From Tetrahymena thermophila SB210 (Eukaryota > Ciliophora > Oligohymenophorea > Hymenostomatida > Tetrahymenidae), in the NCBI RefSeq assembly GCF_000189635.1, contig NW_002476563.1, forward strand, positions 402,183-466,182: 64,000 bases of DNA, given 5' to 3'. Shown piece after piece: positions 26,581-40,500 of the stretch (position 1 is the first letter of the stretch; each line of letters begins with the position of its first letter). The notes beneath the pieces are model-generated. The model was not told the origin of the DNA. It ran no database searches and saw only the letters and a program-made list of their open reading frames with translations. Position numbers and translations under genes: made by a program.

Positions 26581-27403
26581 AATAAAAGTGTATTAATATT
26601 ATTTTAATATATATTTTACATTACTAATTTGTTTTTGCTATAAAGTAGATTATTAATTTTTCTTTTAATTTTATCATAATAACTTTTTTTAATGATTTTT
26701 TAATTTAATTTTGCAATATTAAATTCAAATTTCTAATTAAAAATAATTTTTTATTAGAGAAGTTACAATTGGAGGATTTTTAGACCAGTAGGCAGAAAAA
26801 ACGTCTCTGCCTACTATTTTTTCGCCTTCCAAGTATTTTCCTTGGAGGGCTACTTTTTTAGACTTTTTTAAAAACATTTTTAACAAATTTTAATTATAAA
26901 TTATGTTTCAGTACTTTTTTACTGAATAATTTTTATTTTTTAACCCTTATAAAGTAAAAAATTTTTAAATTCTGAAATGAACTAAATTGAAAATAATATG
27001 AATTTACTTGATTTAAAAATATTTTATTGAATTTGCTTGAAAATTATTTTTTAAATAAATACAGAAGAATGAGTTTCTTGAATGTAAAAAAAATTATAAA
27101 AAATTTATTTCAAAAATTTTGTTTACACCACATATTTCCCTTTATATTAACCTTAATTAATTTTATAATTTATGTAAATAAATAATAAAAATGATTTGTG
27201 TCTAAAGATACTTTAAATTCTACTATTTTTATTTTAATACTATCAATTTCTAAGTATTTAAGATTAAAAAATATTAAACAAAATTGAATATTTATGGGTA
27301 ATATCAAGATTTAACTTAAAATTTTGTTTTACAATTAACACTCTCAAAAATATTAAATAAAAAACAAATTAGTAATAAGGTTAGGAGATAGCATATAATT
27401 TAA
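26581..27403. other. Junction between duplication units A and B
   Basis: AT-rich apart from a GC-richer island of two hairpins (26787-26850, listed separately). Similarity to the PUS7 upstream region begins at ~27151, so 26611-27150 is DNA unique to the A/B junction. No coding frame is visible. Confidence 0.55.
26787..26850. other. Two adjacent hairpins in a GC-richer island
   Basis: Bases 26787-26796 (AGTAGGCAGA) pair perfectly with 26806-26815 across a 9-nt loop. Bases 26824-26833 (GCCTTCCAAG) pair with 26841-26850 across a 7-nt loop, with one G.T. Poly-T runs follow on both sides (T-runs at ~26817 and ~26853). This could be an unrecognised small RNA, a terminator-like structure, or a remnant of a foldback element. 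It does not match a tRNA. Confidence 0.4.
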
Positions 27404-29300
27404 ATGAATTAATAGAAAGCTACATAAGGAGAAACTAATGTAGGTAATAATGTCTTTTTAACCTAAGGCAAACTTTTTATAGGCATTGCTAATTATAGAA
27501 TTAAAGATTTTATTATAAACGAGGATATTTAAGATAAAGAGACCTTCTGAGAAGACAACATTTTAGAAATAAAATAATTAGAAGAACGAGAAAACAAATT
27601 AAATGGCTATTCAAGATGAAAAAAAATCAAAATATGAAATTTCTGAAGAAATTTCTTAGAAAATAAATGAAATATTTGGGTATGAAAAAGGAGAAAAGAT
27701 GATAAAGTTTTGCAAAGACTTAGAAGCAGGCTTGGAGGCTAAAGAAAACGAATTCAATTTTTAGTAGACTGCCCTAATGAAAAGAGAGAGAGACTCAAGA
27801 TTCATCAATTTGTGAGATAGGAGCTAATCCACATGGATTCTTCCACTGAGGGAGATAATGCAAAAAAGTCTATTAAAGTATTTTTTACAAAAAACAAAGC
27901 AAAAAGAGGTAAGATTGACCAAAAGGTTTACAATTGCGTTTTATTTAAAAATGGCATAGACAACTTTACTGCAATTCAAAACATCAGTAAATATCTGAGA
28001 TTACCTCCAAAGAATATTAATGCTGCTGGTATTAAAGAAAAAAGAGGAATCACTACTCATCTTATCAGTATTGCTATGAGTAATACATCAGCTGAGATAC
28101 TCAATCAAAGATTCCAAAATTCTAGATGGAACAAAATGAAATTCTAAAATGTTAAAGATGCTACTTCTAAACTCAGAGCTGGTGATTTGTACGGAAATAG
28201 ATTTTCATTAGCAATTAAACTGGTTTCTTACGAAGAACAAGAAGTCATAAAAGCAGTTGAAGACCTTAAAAAATTAAGGTTTATCAATTATTTTGGTATG
28301 CAACGTTTTGGCACAAATAATAGCATTCATACTCACGAAATAGGTAAAAATATAAATGCTATATATAAAAAAATTAAGTCGCTCAAACAAAACAAAAATA
28401 AAAGTTTTTAATTTATGGGTGATTTTTAACAATTTTTATTTTTTAATTAGGTTTACTCATCCTAAAAAGACAGTAGGAATAAGTTTTTGATTCAATAGTT
28501 GGATAAGAAACAAACGATAAAAGAGTAAATGAAGCTAAAAAAGCTTTCTTAAAGGATAAAACTTAAATTAGAGATGCTTTGAGGGGCATTCCCTTTAAAT
28601 ACAAAATAGAAAGAACATTATTGTAAGGTTACGAAAGAGTAGATATGAAAAATAATTTCCTATAAGCCATTTGATTTTTAAACAAGAGCACTAGAAATCT
28701 TTATTGTCACGCTTACTAGAGCTATATATGGAATCTACTTGCTTCTTATAGAATTCAGACAATAGGTAACTAGCTTGTTAATGGGATATAGTAGCAAAAA
28801 AGAGAGAGAATTTTTTGATAGATGGTGAAGCTGAAGGTGATGATGAAAATGGCTAAGAAGAAGAAGAATCTAAATATTAAAGCATTGGTGATTATGAAAT
28901 TGAAGTGATAGACGACCCAAATATTGATAAATATACTCTCTATGACGTTCTTATTCCTATAATAGGAGGAAAACTTAAAGTCCCTGAAAATTTTAATTTA
29001 AATGCTTATCTCATTTCAATTTTAGAAAAGGATGGTCTTGATTAATAATTGTTTGAATAAGTTTAAAAGAAATTTTATGTAGAAGGAGGTTACAGATTTT
29101 TAATATGTTAAGCTGAAGACGTTTAATACTCTCGATTAATAAATACAATAAAAAAAACCAGACACTCTTACTCCTTACTACAACCTTTAGCAAGATTAAT
29201 AAGAAGAAAACGGTAAATATAGTGCAGAGAATTAACGAAAATTTCTTCTGATTTTGACACCTAAATGGGTTTAAATAAAGAGTACTAACACTTAGAATGA
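27404..29300 (+). pseudogene. PUS7/TruD pseudogene (duplicate of 17855-19817)
   Basis: Clear full-length copy of the PUS7 gene with several disabling lesions. An 8-bp deletion near 27545 (GAGACACTTTATCC reduced to GAGACC) puts a TGA at 27548-27550, codon 49. A second TGA-bearing stretch is near 27617. A 1-bp deletion lies near 27760 and another near 28782. A 51-bp deletion at ~29225 removes the region that in the intact gene encodes most of SYATMLIREL. The catalytic block (AAGIKEKRGITT) and the intron at ~28349-28451 are still recognisable, but Asp-flanking residues have changed (KDK to KEK, so the catalytic Asp itself is lost). No intact enzyme can be made. The standard-code ORFs at 27833-28147 and 28187-28411 are fragments of it. 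Confidence 0.9.
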
Positions 29301-31074
29301 TTAAAAAATAATTTTATATAGAAATTTTTTATCATAAATATATTTCTGTATTTTTTAAAAAAAGAAATAATTAAATTTAAAAAATTAGTTCTACTTCACA
29401 GTTTATTATAATACTTAGATAATAATAATTCTTTATAGTATGTGTTAACACTAAGTTTAAATAGAATTTGTAACAATTTAAAAAATTATACAATTTTAAA
29501 ATTATTTTTTGAAAAAAGGAATAATTATAAATATTTTAACTCTTTTTGAACTCAGAATTTAGTATAATTTGTTAACCTTTGTGCTTTTATTATTGTTACA
29601 TTTTATTCTATCTGAAAAAAAACAGAAATAAAAAGCTAAAAAATCCTCAAAATTAAAAAAATTTTATTTAAATAAAGCAATAAAGCAAAAACTACTTTAT
29701 TTTTAGGAAATAAAGAAGGTAAATTAACTAATATATTAATGATTAATATGATTTATTCTTTGCTTTTAAGAATAATACTATAATACTTAAAACGTCAATA
29801 GATGAAAATAGAAATAATAAAGAAATTAAGTATTAAATAATTCCTGTTTGATTTATTCTTATTACCCCAAGATTTTTATAGCATGTTATTAAATATAAGA
29901 AAGTATATACTTTACATATTCATTTAGCAACGAATTTGATGTTTAAAAGATTATTTTTTTAGTTTTTATTAATCCTCTTGAATGATAAGAAAAATTAAAA
30001 AAATAAAAATTAAAAAAATATGTAAAATTGGGGTAAATAATGATCCTGTTATTGAAATAAGAAATTTTATTAAACCACTTGAGTTTTTTATTACTTTCTT
30101 ATCTTTTTAGAAGAATTTCAAAAAATAAATAAAATCACAATAATCTAAAAATAGAAAAATATTTATTTGATTTTGAGTGGACCAAATAATATCTTCATAA
30201 AATAAATGATTATTTAAAAAATTGAGTTTTTTAAGAGCTTTACAATTATAACTCTTTCACTTTTTATAAAATGCAGAGAGTTAGTTAAAAATCTAGAATA
30301 TAGAAGAATTAAGCATCATTTTGCAAACAAAATTTAATTCTTGCCAATAAAATAATAATTGATTTTTAGGAGGTCTTCTTTATATAATTAATTCATACTA
30401 GTTTTTTAATTCAGTAAAGTGTATATCATTTATAAATAGTTAAAACCATATGTCAATCATACTAATCAAATAAATTTTCTACAATGTCAAATATTAAACG
30501 AAATATATGATTTCAAAAAAATATAATTTATATATTGAACATAATTTCTTTTTTCATTTTATGAAAGTATCTCTTTTGTTTACTTCATCAAGATTGATTT
30601 TAGTTTGTTAACAAATTTAAGAGTATTAAGTATTTTTTTTAAATTTAAAATGAATTTTTTGTACCAATAATATAAAATAAAATAATAAGAAAATTGAAAA
30701 AGTGATGTTACACTAAAAAAAATTTGAGTTTTATCTATTTACTGTTTATGATTTGAAATTAAAAAAGATCAGCCCAAATCTTATTAAATATAAACTAATT
30801 GAATGAATTTTCCAGTTTATTCTACAAAGAATTATATTAACTATGTCTTATTTTATTATTTGACATCATTACAATAGAGGATAACTTTGCTAATGAAATA
30901 AAATTTTTCTACATTAAATAAAATTTTGCTCTTTTTAATAATTTACTTTAAAATTTTTCAAGTTAATTAAAAAGCCACAATTAAAAATAATGCAAAAAAT
31001 AACATTAAAAAGTTAAACTAAATACAAATTCTTTATAAAATAAATAAATTTGAAATAATACTTTCAAAAAAAAG
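29301..31074. other. Spacer between PUS7 pseudogene and membrane-protein gene B
   Basis: AT-rich and non-coding. It aligns loosely with 19818-21453. Its last ~840 bp also align with the region before gene C. It probably holds the promoter of gene B. Confidence 0.6.
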
Positions 31075-34000
31075 ATGAAAAAAATAGCAAAACAAATTCT
31101 AATAATCTCTTTTGCATTACTTTAGATAAAGACTTTCGTAGAATGTGCATTATCTTATGAGTAGTAAATAAATCTTATGAATAAATAAGTATATTCATCA
31201 CTTCAAGTTGTTCAAGTTGATCTAAACACTATCTGTCAAACGAAATAACTAAAGTTTATAATAACTCTACAATAGCCATACTAGAATTACTTCTTTGCAC
31301 TCAGCGATAACTGCGGTTTAGTACTTTCATAACTTTAGATATCAACAGGAGACTATAAGCTCATTTAAAGCTATCCTTCTATAAAGAATGTCTCAGCAAT
31401 AGCTTACAATTATGCTCAGAATACACTATGGGTAGCTGATTACTCCTTTGCGATAACTATTTATGATGCTTCTAATCCCTAAAAGCTTTAAGCTTTGAAT
31501 CAGATAAATTCATTTACTTTATCTACTTAGACCATCTAATTTAGTTATGATAACAAGCAGGTCTTCTTTCTTTAGGCATAAGGGAATATTCAAATTTATT
31601 TGATGTAGAACTTAGTTTTCATTTAAAAGTTTATCAACACTAATAATCCAGCTTCAATTCTCGTTTTGCCTCAGTAAAACCTTTTAATTTTAGGAGGATA
31701 TAATTTATATTTCTACTAAATCTAGAATAGCAGTTATGATCCCACATAACCTTATTAGCTTGGTAATTCCTAATAAATTATTACAGGAGACAATACACCT
31801 AAAATGTACTTTGTTGATAATAAATATCTATTTACTTGGTCCACATTTACAGGATTAAACCATTACGACATTTCTGGTTGCATTAAAACATAAAAATGTG
31901 ATAATACATCAGTTATCATGATAGCAACCCAAAAGTAGCTCATCTTGGGATTTTAAAATATCTATTTGACTAAGGACACAAATTACTTCATCGTTTTCTA
32001 CAATTTTTATGGAATCTACATTTATGATGTCAGTTAAAGATCAGGATTTGCCTAATACTATAGCATTTAGCTTACAGGATTAAATACTGCTATGGGAATA
32101 AGTTAAGACGAATCATTTATTGTCTTAACCTTAGATAATTCATTGAATGTCTATAGGTAAATCCCTTCAAACCTAAATATTCAAGCTCCAAATATTCTCA
32201 ATACACATTAAAATACCTTGTTTAACCAACATGTTTAATCTGTAAGAACATTTTGGCACTGCACCATAGATGATAATCTTAACATGGTTATTTCTAATGG
32301 AGCCAATGGAGCTTGGTTAATGAATATTAATCCTATCAATTACAGTATTAATATAGTCTAGCACTTAACTTACCCATTTTCAAATAATATCTTAGATGAA
32401 CCTCGCTTTTTGTCAGGACTTAAATATCTTGCTCTTTCTCCAGGCTACTTGATATATTTCTATTCGAGATCTGCAGATCTTTCACAAGTGACACAGCTTT
32501 CTATTTACACACCACCAATGAATAATGCTCATATAGGATGCATAAGATAATCAAAAGATGGAAATACTTTGTTTGTTGCTGGAGGTTAAGTAGGCTTGAT
32601 AGTAATAGACATTTCTGACATAAATAACCCTAAACATATCACTGCTGTTTATTATACTTTCCCTTTAGCTCCAAACTGCTAAAGCAAAGGAATTTCGATA
32701 TCAAATGATGAAAAATATCTTTATATGACATATAGATATTTAGGTGTTGTAATCTATGACATTTCAGATTTCCACAATCCTAAATAAGTAAATGTTGTTT
32801 ATACTTTGGGTGGAGAAGATGTATTTCTTACTGATGACAATTTGAATATGGTAGTTGTTGAAACTATTTATGGGCTTTCTTTCTGGTCACTTGAACCAGA
32901 TAGAACAAAACCAATAAAACAAGCATCTCTAAGGACTTAGGGATAAGCAGTACACATGAGATTTCTTTAAAGCTGTAGCTTTATTTTAACAACTTCTTTA
33001 TACAAGGGATAGTTGTTTTTGATTGACTACAGAGACAGAACTAACCCATAGCTTATTCAATCATACTAATATTAAGGAGTGGAGGTTACCTCAGGTGATG
33101 TGTGTGTCTCACCAGACGAATCCTTTTCGATGATGATATTCCCTTATGGAGTTGTTTATATACCTCTAAGAAATCCCGTCGTATTTCATACTGATATAAT
33201 TTGGTTACAAGATATACCAAACTCTTCGATGAAGAAATAAATCTTAATGAATCCAGTTGATTCGATCTCAAAAGCTTAAAATTTATAAGTTGGTATGAAT
33301 GTCATACTTAAACTAAGTCAGCTTTATTCAGTAAATACTGTAACCCTGGTAAACGCTTTTTACTATGAAAACCAAGTTATGAAGCCACTTCCTACTTGGA
33401 TTTCTATCTCCTAGAATTCTTTGAGCGCAGAGGTTTCAGTTGATAAATCTGCCATAGATTCATCATTAATTCAATCTTAAGTAAGCAAATAAGGTAAAGG
33501 TGATGGCATATCCTCTTAAGTTGTTATACAAAATAAACTCGTTTTTTTCTAACTTTCAGAAAGAATTTCAGCTTCTGATTTTGTGCAGTCGTAAATAGGA
33601 ATTTCAAGTTCACTCTCTACTTAAATATTTAATGATTGCATCGCATATCAAATAATATTAGACTCTGGTTTTATAAACCCAAACTACTCAGATAATTAAA
33701 TCCAGTCTTCTTTAACTTCTTAGGTTTATACACCACAAATCTTAGAGTAAATAAAGTTTATTCTTCGCCAAAAAATAACTAATTACCCTGTTCAATTCAA
33801 TATTCAAAATTCTCTCTTTATAGATATTTACTCTCAAGTAAAAGTTATCACTTCATACTCTTCATCAGTTGTTGTTTACTTTTTTGTCAACTCCACTGTA
33901 GCATAGTTTGTGAATAAAAACTACCCCGCAGTCTTAACTTCATTTTCTTCTAACTTCGACTAAATTTAAATATAAGGAGGCATTGATTCTGTTAACTCTG

Positions 34001-36198
34001 TCCTTCTAAATGGTGTCAAAATTTCAAATTTAACAGATCCTTCTTAAATCTAAATAAAAATATAAGTCAGTGATGGAGTTAATTAAGATTTATACAAACA
34101 ATTTGTATGTGGAGATACTCAAATAATTACTCTAAATAGTTAGACATATAAAAATCCGAATCTTAGCTTATAAGATGATTTTAATCGTAAATTTTCTTAA
34201 GCTAGTGTTTAGATTCTAACTAAATTTGATTATCAAATCAGCTCTGAAGTCTTTCTTAATAAAGATTCCTCTAATTTAGTTTTATCTACACTTGTTATGA
34301 ACCACAATGGTACTTATGCTCCTTTGAATAACCAATTTTGGCTCTCTTATGATTAAAATTAAAAAGCTTTCTCAGGGACTCCCTCATCAAGCGAATATAA
34401 TACAATTGTTAATCTCAAGGTTGTTGCTACAGATGGATATACAACAGCAGAAGATTTGTTAGAAATTCATATCAATGCTATACCTCTATCTTATGTGTTG
34501 ACTATTTTATTTTAAATTTTAGGTCCTACTCTCGGTCTTTTAGGTCTATGGAGATACAGTTCTACTCTTTACAATATAATCAATAAAAAGAAGCATGAAA
34601 CTTCTTTGGTTACTGTTAATGCAGGAGAGTAGATCATTTTACAGATTCCTCTAATTAAAGATGAAATGTAAATTGCTAAAGAAATATGGGGTAAATTCTA
34701 CAAGTAATTATCTAAAGAAAGTTTTATATTAGCACTGACCAAATCAAAAGAAAACTATTCAAGAAATAGATTGCATTAAAATATACAAGAGAAAATTGCT
34801 TAAAATTAACAAGCTTTTTTTAAATCCATTCAATCTGACTAGTTCATAAAAAGCAGCTAAAGCTAAGAATAGCAAAATATTATGAGACTTAATGCGTTGA
34901 GTCCAATTAAGATTTGCACAGAAGAAATTGAAAGCTAACTATAAAACAACTCTCCAACTCATATGCTTGATCTAACTCCTTAAGGCATCAAAAATAAACT
35001 TAAATTAACACAAAACGATGATAAATATTTAGAAAATTCATCTTAAGCATCTTAATATAAACCAGTAGTTAGCGCATCTAAAGCCAACAAAATTTAAAGG
35101 CAAGTCACCCAACTCGAGAAAAAACAAATGAAAATGTCAATGATGATATCATAAAAATATAAGTAGGATGAACCAAAATAAGCTGGTGATGAATTAAATA
35201 ACAGTTATTTTACTTAATTTGGATACCTGAATAAATAATACATACTTGATTAAGTAAGAATATTTTTATCAACTCAAAAAAAAATTAAAAATTAAGAATT
35301 TGTCAATAATTAACTTAAAGAAGCTAATAGTAAATTATCTTGCTGTATCTTCGGTCTTGCATCAGTTTAATTTGCTGAATTTGATGAATCAACTAAAAGA
35401 ATTATTGAATTTCTTAAAAGTGTTGCTGACAAAAGTTTTTCTCCTCAAGACTGGTATAAGCAATATGTTTTTGTATAACCTTGTATTGAATTAATATAGA
35501 CATAACCCTTTCCTACCATTTCAATAAATTAATAAGCACTAAATGAAGCTCTGAAAATATTTAACAAGGAAGAAGCAAATTAAGCTTAAAAAACTAACTC
35601 TAGCTCTTCCTTTTAAATTTTTAGACCACTTATTGAGGATTATTTGATTGCATGCTCTTATGGTTTTACCTTTGATACCTTTTACTTTATTCCTCACCCT
35701 ATTGGAGAATGTCTTCAAATGCAAGCTCACTCTCTAAAATGCATAGAAGGATATGTTCCAATAACTAATACTTCTTGTATGAGTTTAAGAAAATGCTTAG
35801 GGCTTGACTATGTTTAAAAAGAATTTATTGATAACTAAAAACTGAATTCTTGGGTTTAGATGATTGATATTTCTAATAATGTTATACTGCTTAAAGGGCT
35901 CCCTTAAAACAAAGATGTTGGTAGATATTTATTCAAAATAAATGATTTCTATGGCTACACAATAAAAAGAATAAATATTGAAGTTATTTACAATAAATAA
36001 TTAGCTTCCTAATATAAAAAGAATGAATTAACATAAAAATCTACTGTTATTCAAGAAGCAGATTTCAATATTGCAGAAGGTTCTATTTAAGATGAAGTAT
36101 AAATGATGGTATCACAGTATTGTAATTCAACTAAAAATAATTCATAGAATTTGTAAGCTATTTACTAAATGAGTGAAAAAGATGAGTTAATTGAATGA
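31075..36198 (+). CDS. Large single-pass membrane protein, copy B
   Basis: One exon, 1708 codons (1707 aa), with no internal TGA found. It has the same layout as copy A: signal peptide (MKKIAKQILIISFALLQIKT), LVIVD-like propeller repeats, cadherin-like domain, one membrane segment (near 34480-34560) and a long Q/S/K-rich cytoplasmic tail. Around 31660-32050 the DNA is almost identical to copies A and C, while the signal peptide and the cytoplasmic linker (34780-35060) differ more. The standard-code ORFs at 33086-33271 (minus), 35300-35494 (plus) and 35539-35730 (minus) are shadows. Its function is unknown, presumably the same cell-surface role as copies A and C. Confidence 0.9.
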
Positions 36199-37501
36199 AA
36201 TAAAAATGTATTAATATTATTTTAATATGTAATTTTTATATACTTCATTCTTTATATTGAGTAGTATCATTTTAAAGATTATTGGTATTTTTTTATTAAT
36301 TTTGAGTTTGAACACTCTCATAGCTCGTTATTTAATTTTCAATGCATCTCTGTTTGTGAAAATTAAGGTTTATATTGATATTTGATTATATTGCTATTTT
36401 TTAACTGTTGAATTTGATAAAATGTATTTGTATAAGTGTTGAAGTTTTATTGGTGTCTATAATTATTAATTTTAACTAATGTGGTTATATTGTTGTTAAT
36501 TATAATTCACCAGTAAATACAATTACTATTATTTTTTTGCTTTTCGTACCTAATTCTTCTATATATACAAAGATTTATACATAATAAATTAGTTTTTTTT
36601 TATTGTAAATTATTTATTGAGATTAGAATTAAAATTCTATCACTTTATAAATAACCTCTTGAGTTTGTTGAAAAGATAAAATATAAAAACATTGAACCTC
36701 GTTTTATAGATAACATTTTAATTCTTGTCAAAAATGTCTTTCATAGACTTTATAAAATTAATTAATAATTGTATTTTAATTCATTTAAGAGCATCTCATA
36801 AATAAAAAATTAAAATTAAAATCAATGTCAGTCACTTATTTAATCAAATAAAATTTCTACAGCTTTTTTAAATTTTATTTTTATTTTCATAACATTGTGT
36901 ATGACGTCAAATAATAAGCTAAATATATGTCTTCACAAAAATTTACTTTTTTTCTTAAATATAATTTATTTTTTCACTTATAAAAAGTATCTCTTTTGAT
37001 TATTAAATATTCCTATCAGGATTTTAGTTTGCTAACAAATTTAATTGTAATAATTATTTTTTTATTTGAAAATTTTAAAATATTTTAAGAATTAAGCATA
37101 AAAAATAATCAAAAAAGAAAATTGATAAAGTTATGTCAACCTAAAATAAATTCAGTGGTTATCTATTTAATGTTAATAATTTAAAGTAAATAAACAGTAC
37201 CATTTAAATCTGATTAATTATAAAGTAAATTCATTCATATTATAGATTATTCTACTAATAATTATAATCAATTTTTTCATTATAATAACTGATATAAGTA
37301 GAAAAGGGGATAACTTAGCTTAATAAGTAAATTTTGTTATTTTTATATGAAATTTTTTTGAGTAATTTTAATTAAAATTTCTTGAATTTATTTAAGAAGA
37401 TTATACTTAAAAATAATGCAAAAGATAACAATAAAAAGTTAAAAGTAAATAAAAATTCTTTATAAAACATATAAATTTTAAACAATACTTTTAAAAATAA
37501 G
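36199..37501. other. Spacer between membrane-protein genes B and C
   Basis: AT-rich. Similarity to the upstream spacers of A and B starts at ~36620. From 36304 to ~36620 it is unique, and no trace of PUS7 was found, so unit C lacks it. Confidence 0.6.
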
Positions 37502-40500
37502 ATGAAAAAAACAGTAAAATAAATTCTAATAATCTTTTGTGGATTGCTCTAGATAAAGACTTTTGTAGAATGTGCATTATCTTATCAGTAGTAAAAAAAT
37601 CTTATGAACAAATAAGTATATTCATCACTTCAAGTTGTTCAAGTTGATCTAAACACCATCTGTCAAACTAAAAAGCTAAATTATATTATAACTCTTCAAT
37701 AGTCATACTAGAATTACTTCTTTGCACTCAGCGATAACTGCGGCTTGGTACTTTCATAACTTTAAATATCAACAGGAGACTATAAGCTCATTTAAAGCTA
37801 TCCTTCTATAAAGAATGTCTCAGCAATAGCTTACAATTATGCTCAGAATACACTATGGGTAGCTGATTACTCCTTTGCGATAACTATTTATGACGCTTCT
37901 AATCCCTAAAAGCTTTAAGCTTTGAATCAGATAAATTCATTTACTTTATCAACTTAGACTATCTAATTTAGTTCTGATAACAAGCAGGTCTTCTTTCTTT
38001 AGTCATAAGGGAATATTCAAATTTATTTGATGTAGAACTTAGTTTTCATTTAAAAGTTTATCAACACTAATAATCCAGCTTCAATTCTCGTTTTGCCTCA
38101 GTATAACCTTTTAATTTTAGGAGGATATAATTTATACTTCTACTAGATCTAGAATAGCAGTTATGATCCCACCTAACCTTATTAGTTTGGTAATTCCTAA
38201 TAAATTATTACAGGAGACAATACACCTAAAATGTACTTTGTTGATAATAAATATCTATTTACTTGGTCCACATTTACAGGATTAAACCATTACGACATTT
38301 CTGGTTGCATTAAAACATAAAAATGTGATAATACATCAGTTATCATGATAGCAACCCAAAAGTAGCTCATCTTGGGATTTTAAAATATCTATTTGACTAA
38401 GGACACAAATTACTTCATCGTTTTCTACAATTTTTATGGAATCTACATTTATGATGTCAGTTAAAGATCAGGATTTGCCTAATACTATAGTATTTAGCTT
38501 ACAGGATTAAATACTGCTATGGGAGTGAGTGAAGATGAATCATTTATTGTCTTAACCTTAGATAATTCATTGAATGTCTATAGGTAAATCCCTTCAAACC
38601 TAAATATTGAAGCTCCAAATATTCTCAATACACATTAAAATACCTTATTTAATCAACATGTTTAATCTATAAGAACATTTTGGCACTGCATCATTGATGA
38701 TAATCTTAACATGGTTATTTCTAATGGAGCCAATGGTGCTTGGTTAATGAATATTAATCCTATCAATTACAGTATTAAAATAGTATAGCACTTAACTTAC
38801 CCATTTTCAAATAATATCTTAGATGAACCTCACTTCTTGTCAGGACTTAAATATCTTGCTCTTTCTCCAGGCTACTTGATATATTTCTATTCGAGATCTG
38901 CAGATCTTTCACAGTTAACACAGCTTTCTATTTACACTCCGCCAATGAATAATGCTCATATAGGATGCATAAGATAATCAAAAGATGGAAATACTTTGTT
39001 TGTTGCTGGTGGTTAAGTAGGCTTAATAGTAATAGACATTTCTGACATCAATAACCCTAAACATATCACCGCTGTTTATTATACTTTCCCTTTAGCTCCA
39101 AACTGCTAAAGCAAAGGAATTTCGATATCAAATGATGAAAAATATCTTTATATGACATATAGATATTTAGGTGTTGTAATCTATGACATTTCAGATTTCC
39201 ACAATCCTAAATAAGTAAATGTTGTTTATACTTTGGGTGGAGAAGATGTATTTCTTACTGATGACAATTTGAATATGGTAGTTGTTGAAACTATTTATGG
39301 GCTTTCTTTCTGGTCACTTGAACCAGATAGAACTAAACCAATAAAATAAGCATCTCTTAGGACTTAGGGATAAGCAGTTCACATGAGATTTCTTTAAAGC
39401 TGTAGTTTTATATTAACAACTTCTTTATACTAAGGATAGTTGTTTTTGATTGACTACAGAGACAGAACTAAACCATAGCTTATTTAATCATACTAATATT
39501 AAGGAGTGGAGATTACCTCAGGTGATGTGTGTGTCTCACCAGACGAATCTTTTTCGATGATGATATTCCCTTATGGAGTTGTTTATATACCTCTAAGAAA
39601 TCCCGTCGTATTTCATACTGATATAATTTGGTTACAAGATATACCAAACTCTTCTATGAAAAAATAAATCTTAATGAATCCAGTAGATTCGATCTCAAAA
39701 GCTCAAAATTTATAAGTTGGTATGAATGTCATACTTAAACTAAGTCAGCTCTATTCAGTAAATACTGTAACCCTGGTAAACGCTTTTTACTATGAAAACC
39801 AAGTTATGAAACCATTACCTACTTGGATTTCTATCTCCTAGAAAACTCTAAGCGCTTAGATTTCAGTCGATAAATCTGCTATTGACTCATCATTAATTCA
39901 ATCCTAAGTAAGCTAATAAGGTAAAGGAGATGGAATATTCTCTTAAATTGTTATACAAAATAAACTCGTTTTCTTCTAACTTTCAGAAAGAATTTCAGCT
40001 TCTGATTTTGTGCAGTCGTAAATAGGAATTTCAAGTTCACTCTCTACTTAAATATTTAATGATTGTATGACATATCAAATAATATTAGACTCGGGTTTTG
40101 TAAATCCAAACTACTCAGATAATTAAATCTAGGCTTTTTTAACTTCTTCTGTTTATACACCACAAATTATGGAGTAAATAAAGTACATTCTTCGCCAAAA
40201 AATAACTAACTACCCTGTTCAATTCAATATTCAAAATTCTCTCTTTATAGATATTTACTCTCAAGTAAAAGTTATCACTTCATACTCTTCATCAGTTGTT
40301 GTTTACTTTTTTGTCAACTCTACTGTAGCATAGTTTGTGAATAAAAACTACCCCGCAGTTTTAACTTCTTTTTCTTCTAACTTCGACTAAATTTAAATAT
40401 AAGGAGGCATTGATTCTGTTAACTCTGTCCTTATAAATGGTGTCAAAATTTCAAATTTGACGGATCAATCTTAAATCTAAATAAAAATATAAGTCAGTGA

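Larger units (their letters stand above)
17594..26610 (+). repeat. Tandem segmental duplication, unit A (PUS7 + large membrane protein)
   Basis: By-eye alignment shows 17594-26610 repeated at 27151-36228 in the same order and orientation: PUS7 promoter, PUS7, ~1.6 kb spacer, large membrane-protein gene. The offset is about 9.6 kb. Spacers are diverged but recognisable, while the large coding regions are highly similar. This unit has the only intact PUS7. Boundaries are approximate. Confidence 0.85.
27151..36228 (+). repeat. Tandem segmental duplication, unit B (PUS7 pseudogene + membrane-protein copy B)
   Basis: Aligns with 17594-26610 over its whole length. The PUS7 part has decayed while the membrane-protein part stays open, so selection appears to differ between the two halves. 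The 3' flank similarity with unit C extends slightly further (to ~36303 versus ~42757). Confidence 0.85.

Noticed and set aside
33086-33271. Minus-strand ORF inside membrane-protein gene B
   Set aside because: It is antisense to an intact plus-strand frame and is not preserved as an ORF in copies A and C, so it is a shadow. The ORFs at 25682, 35300, 35539 and 29011 fall in the same class.
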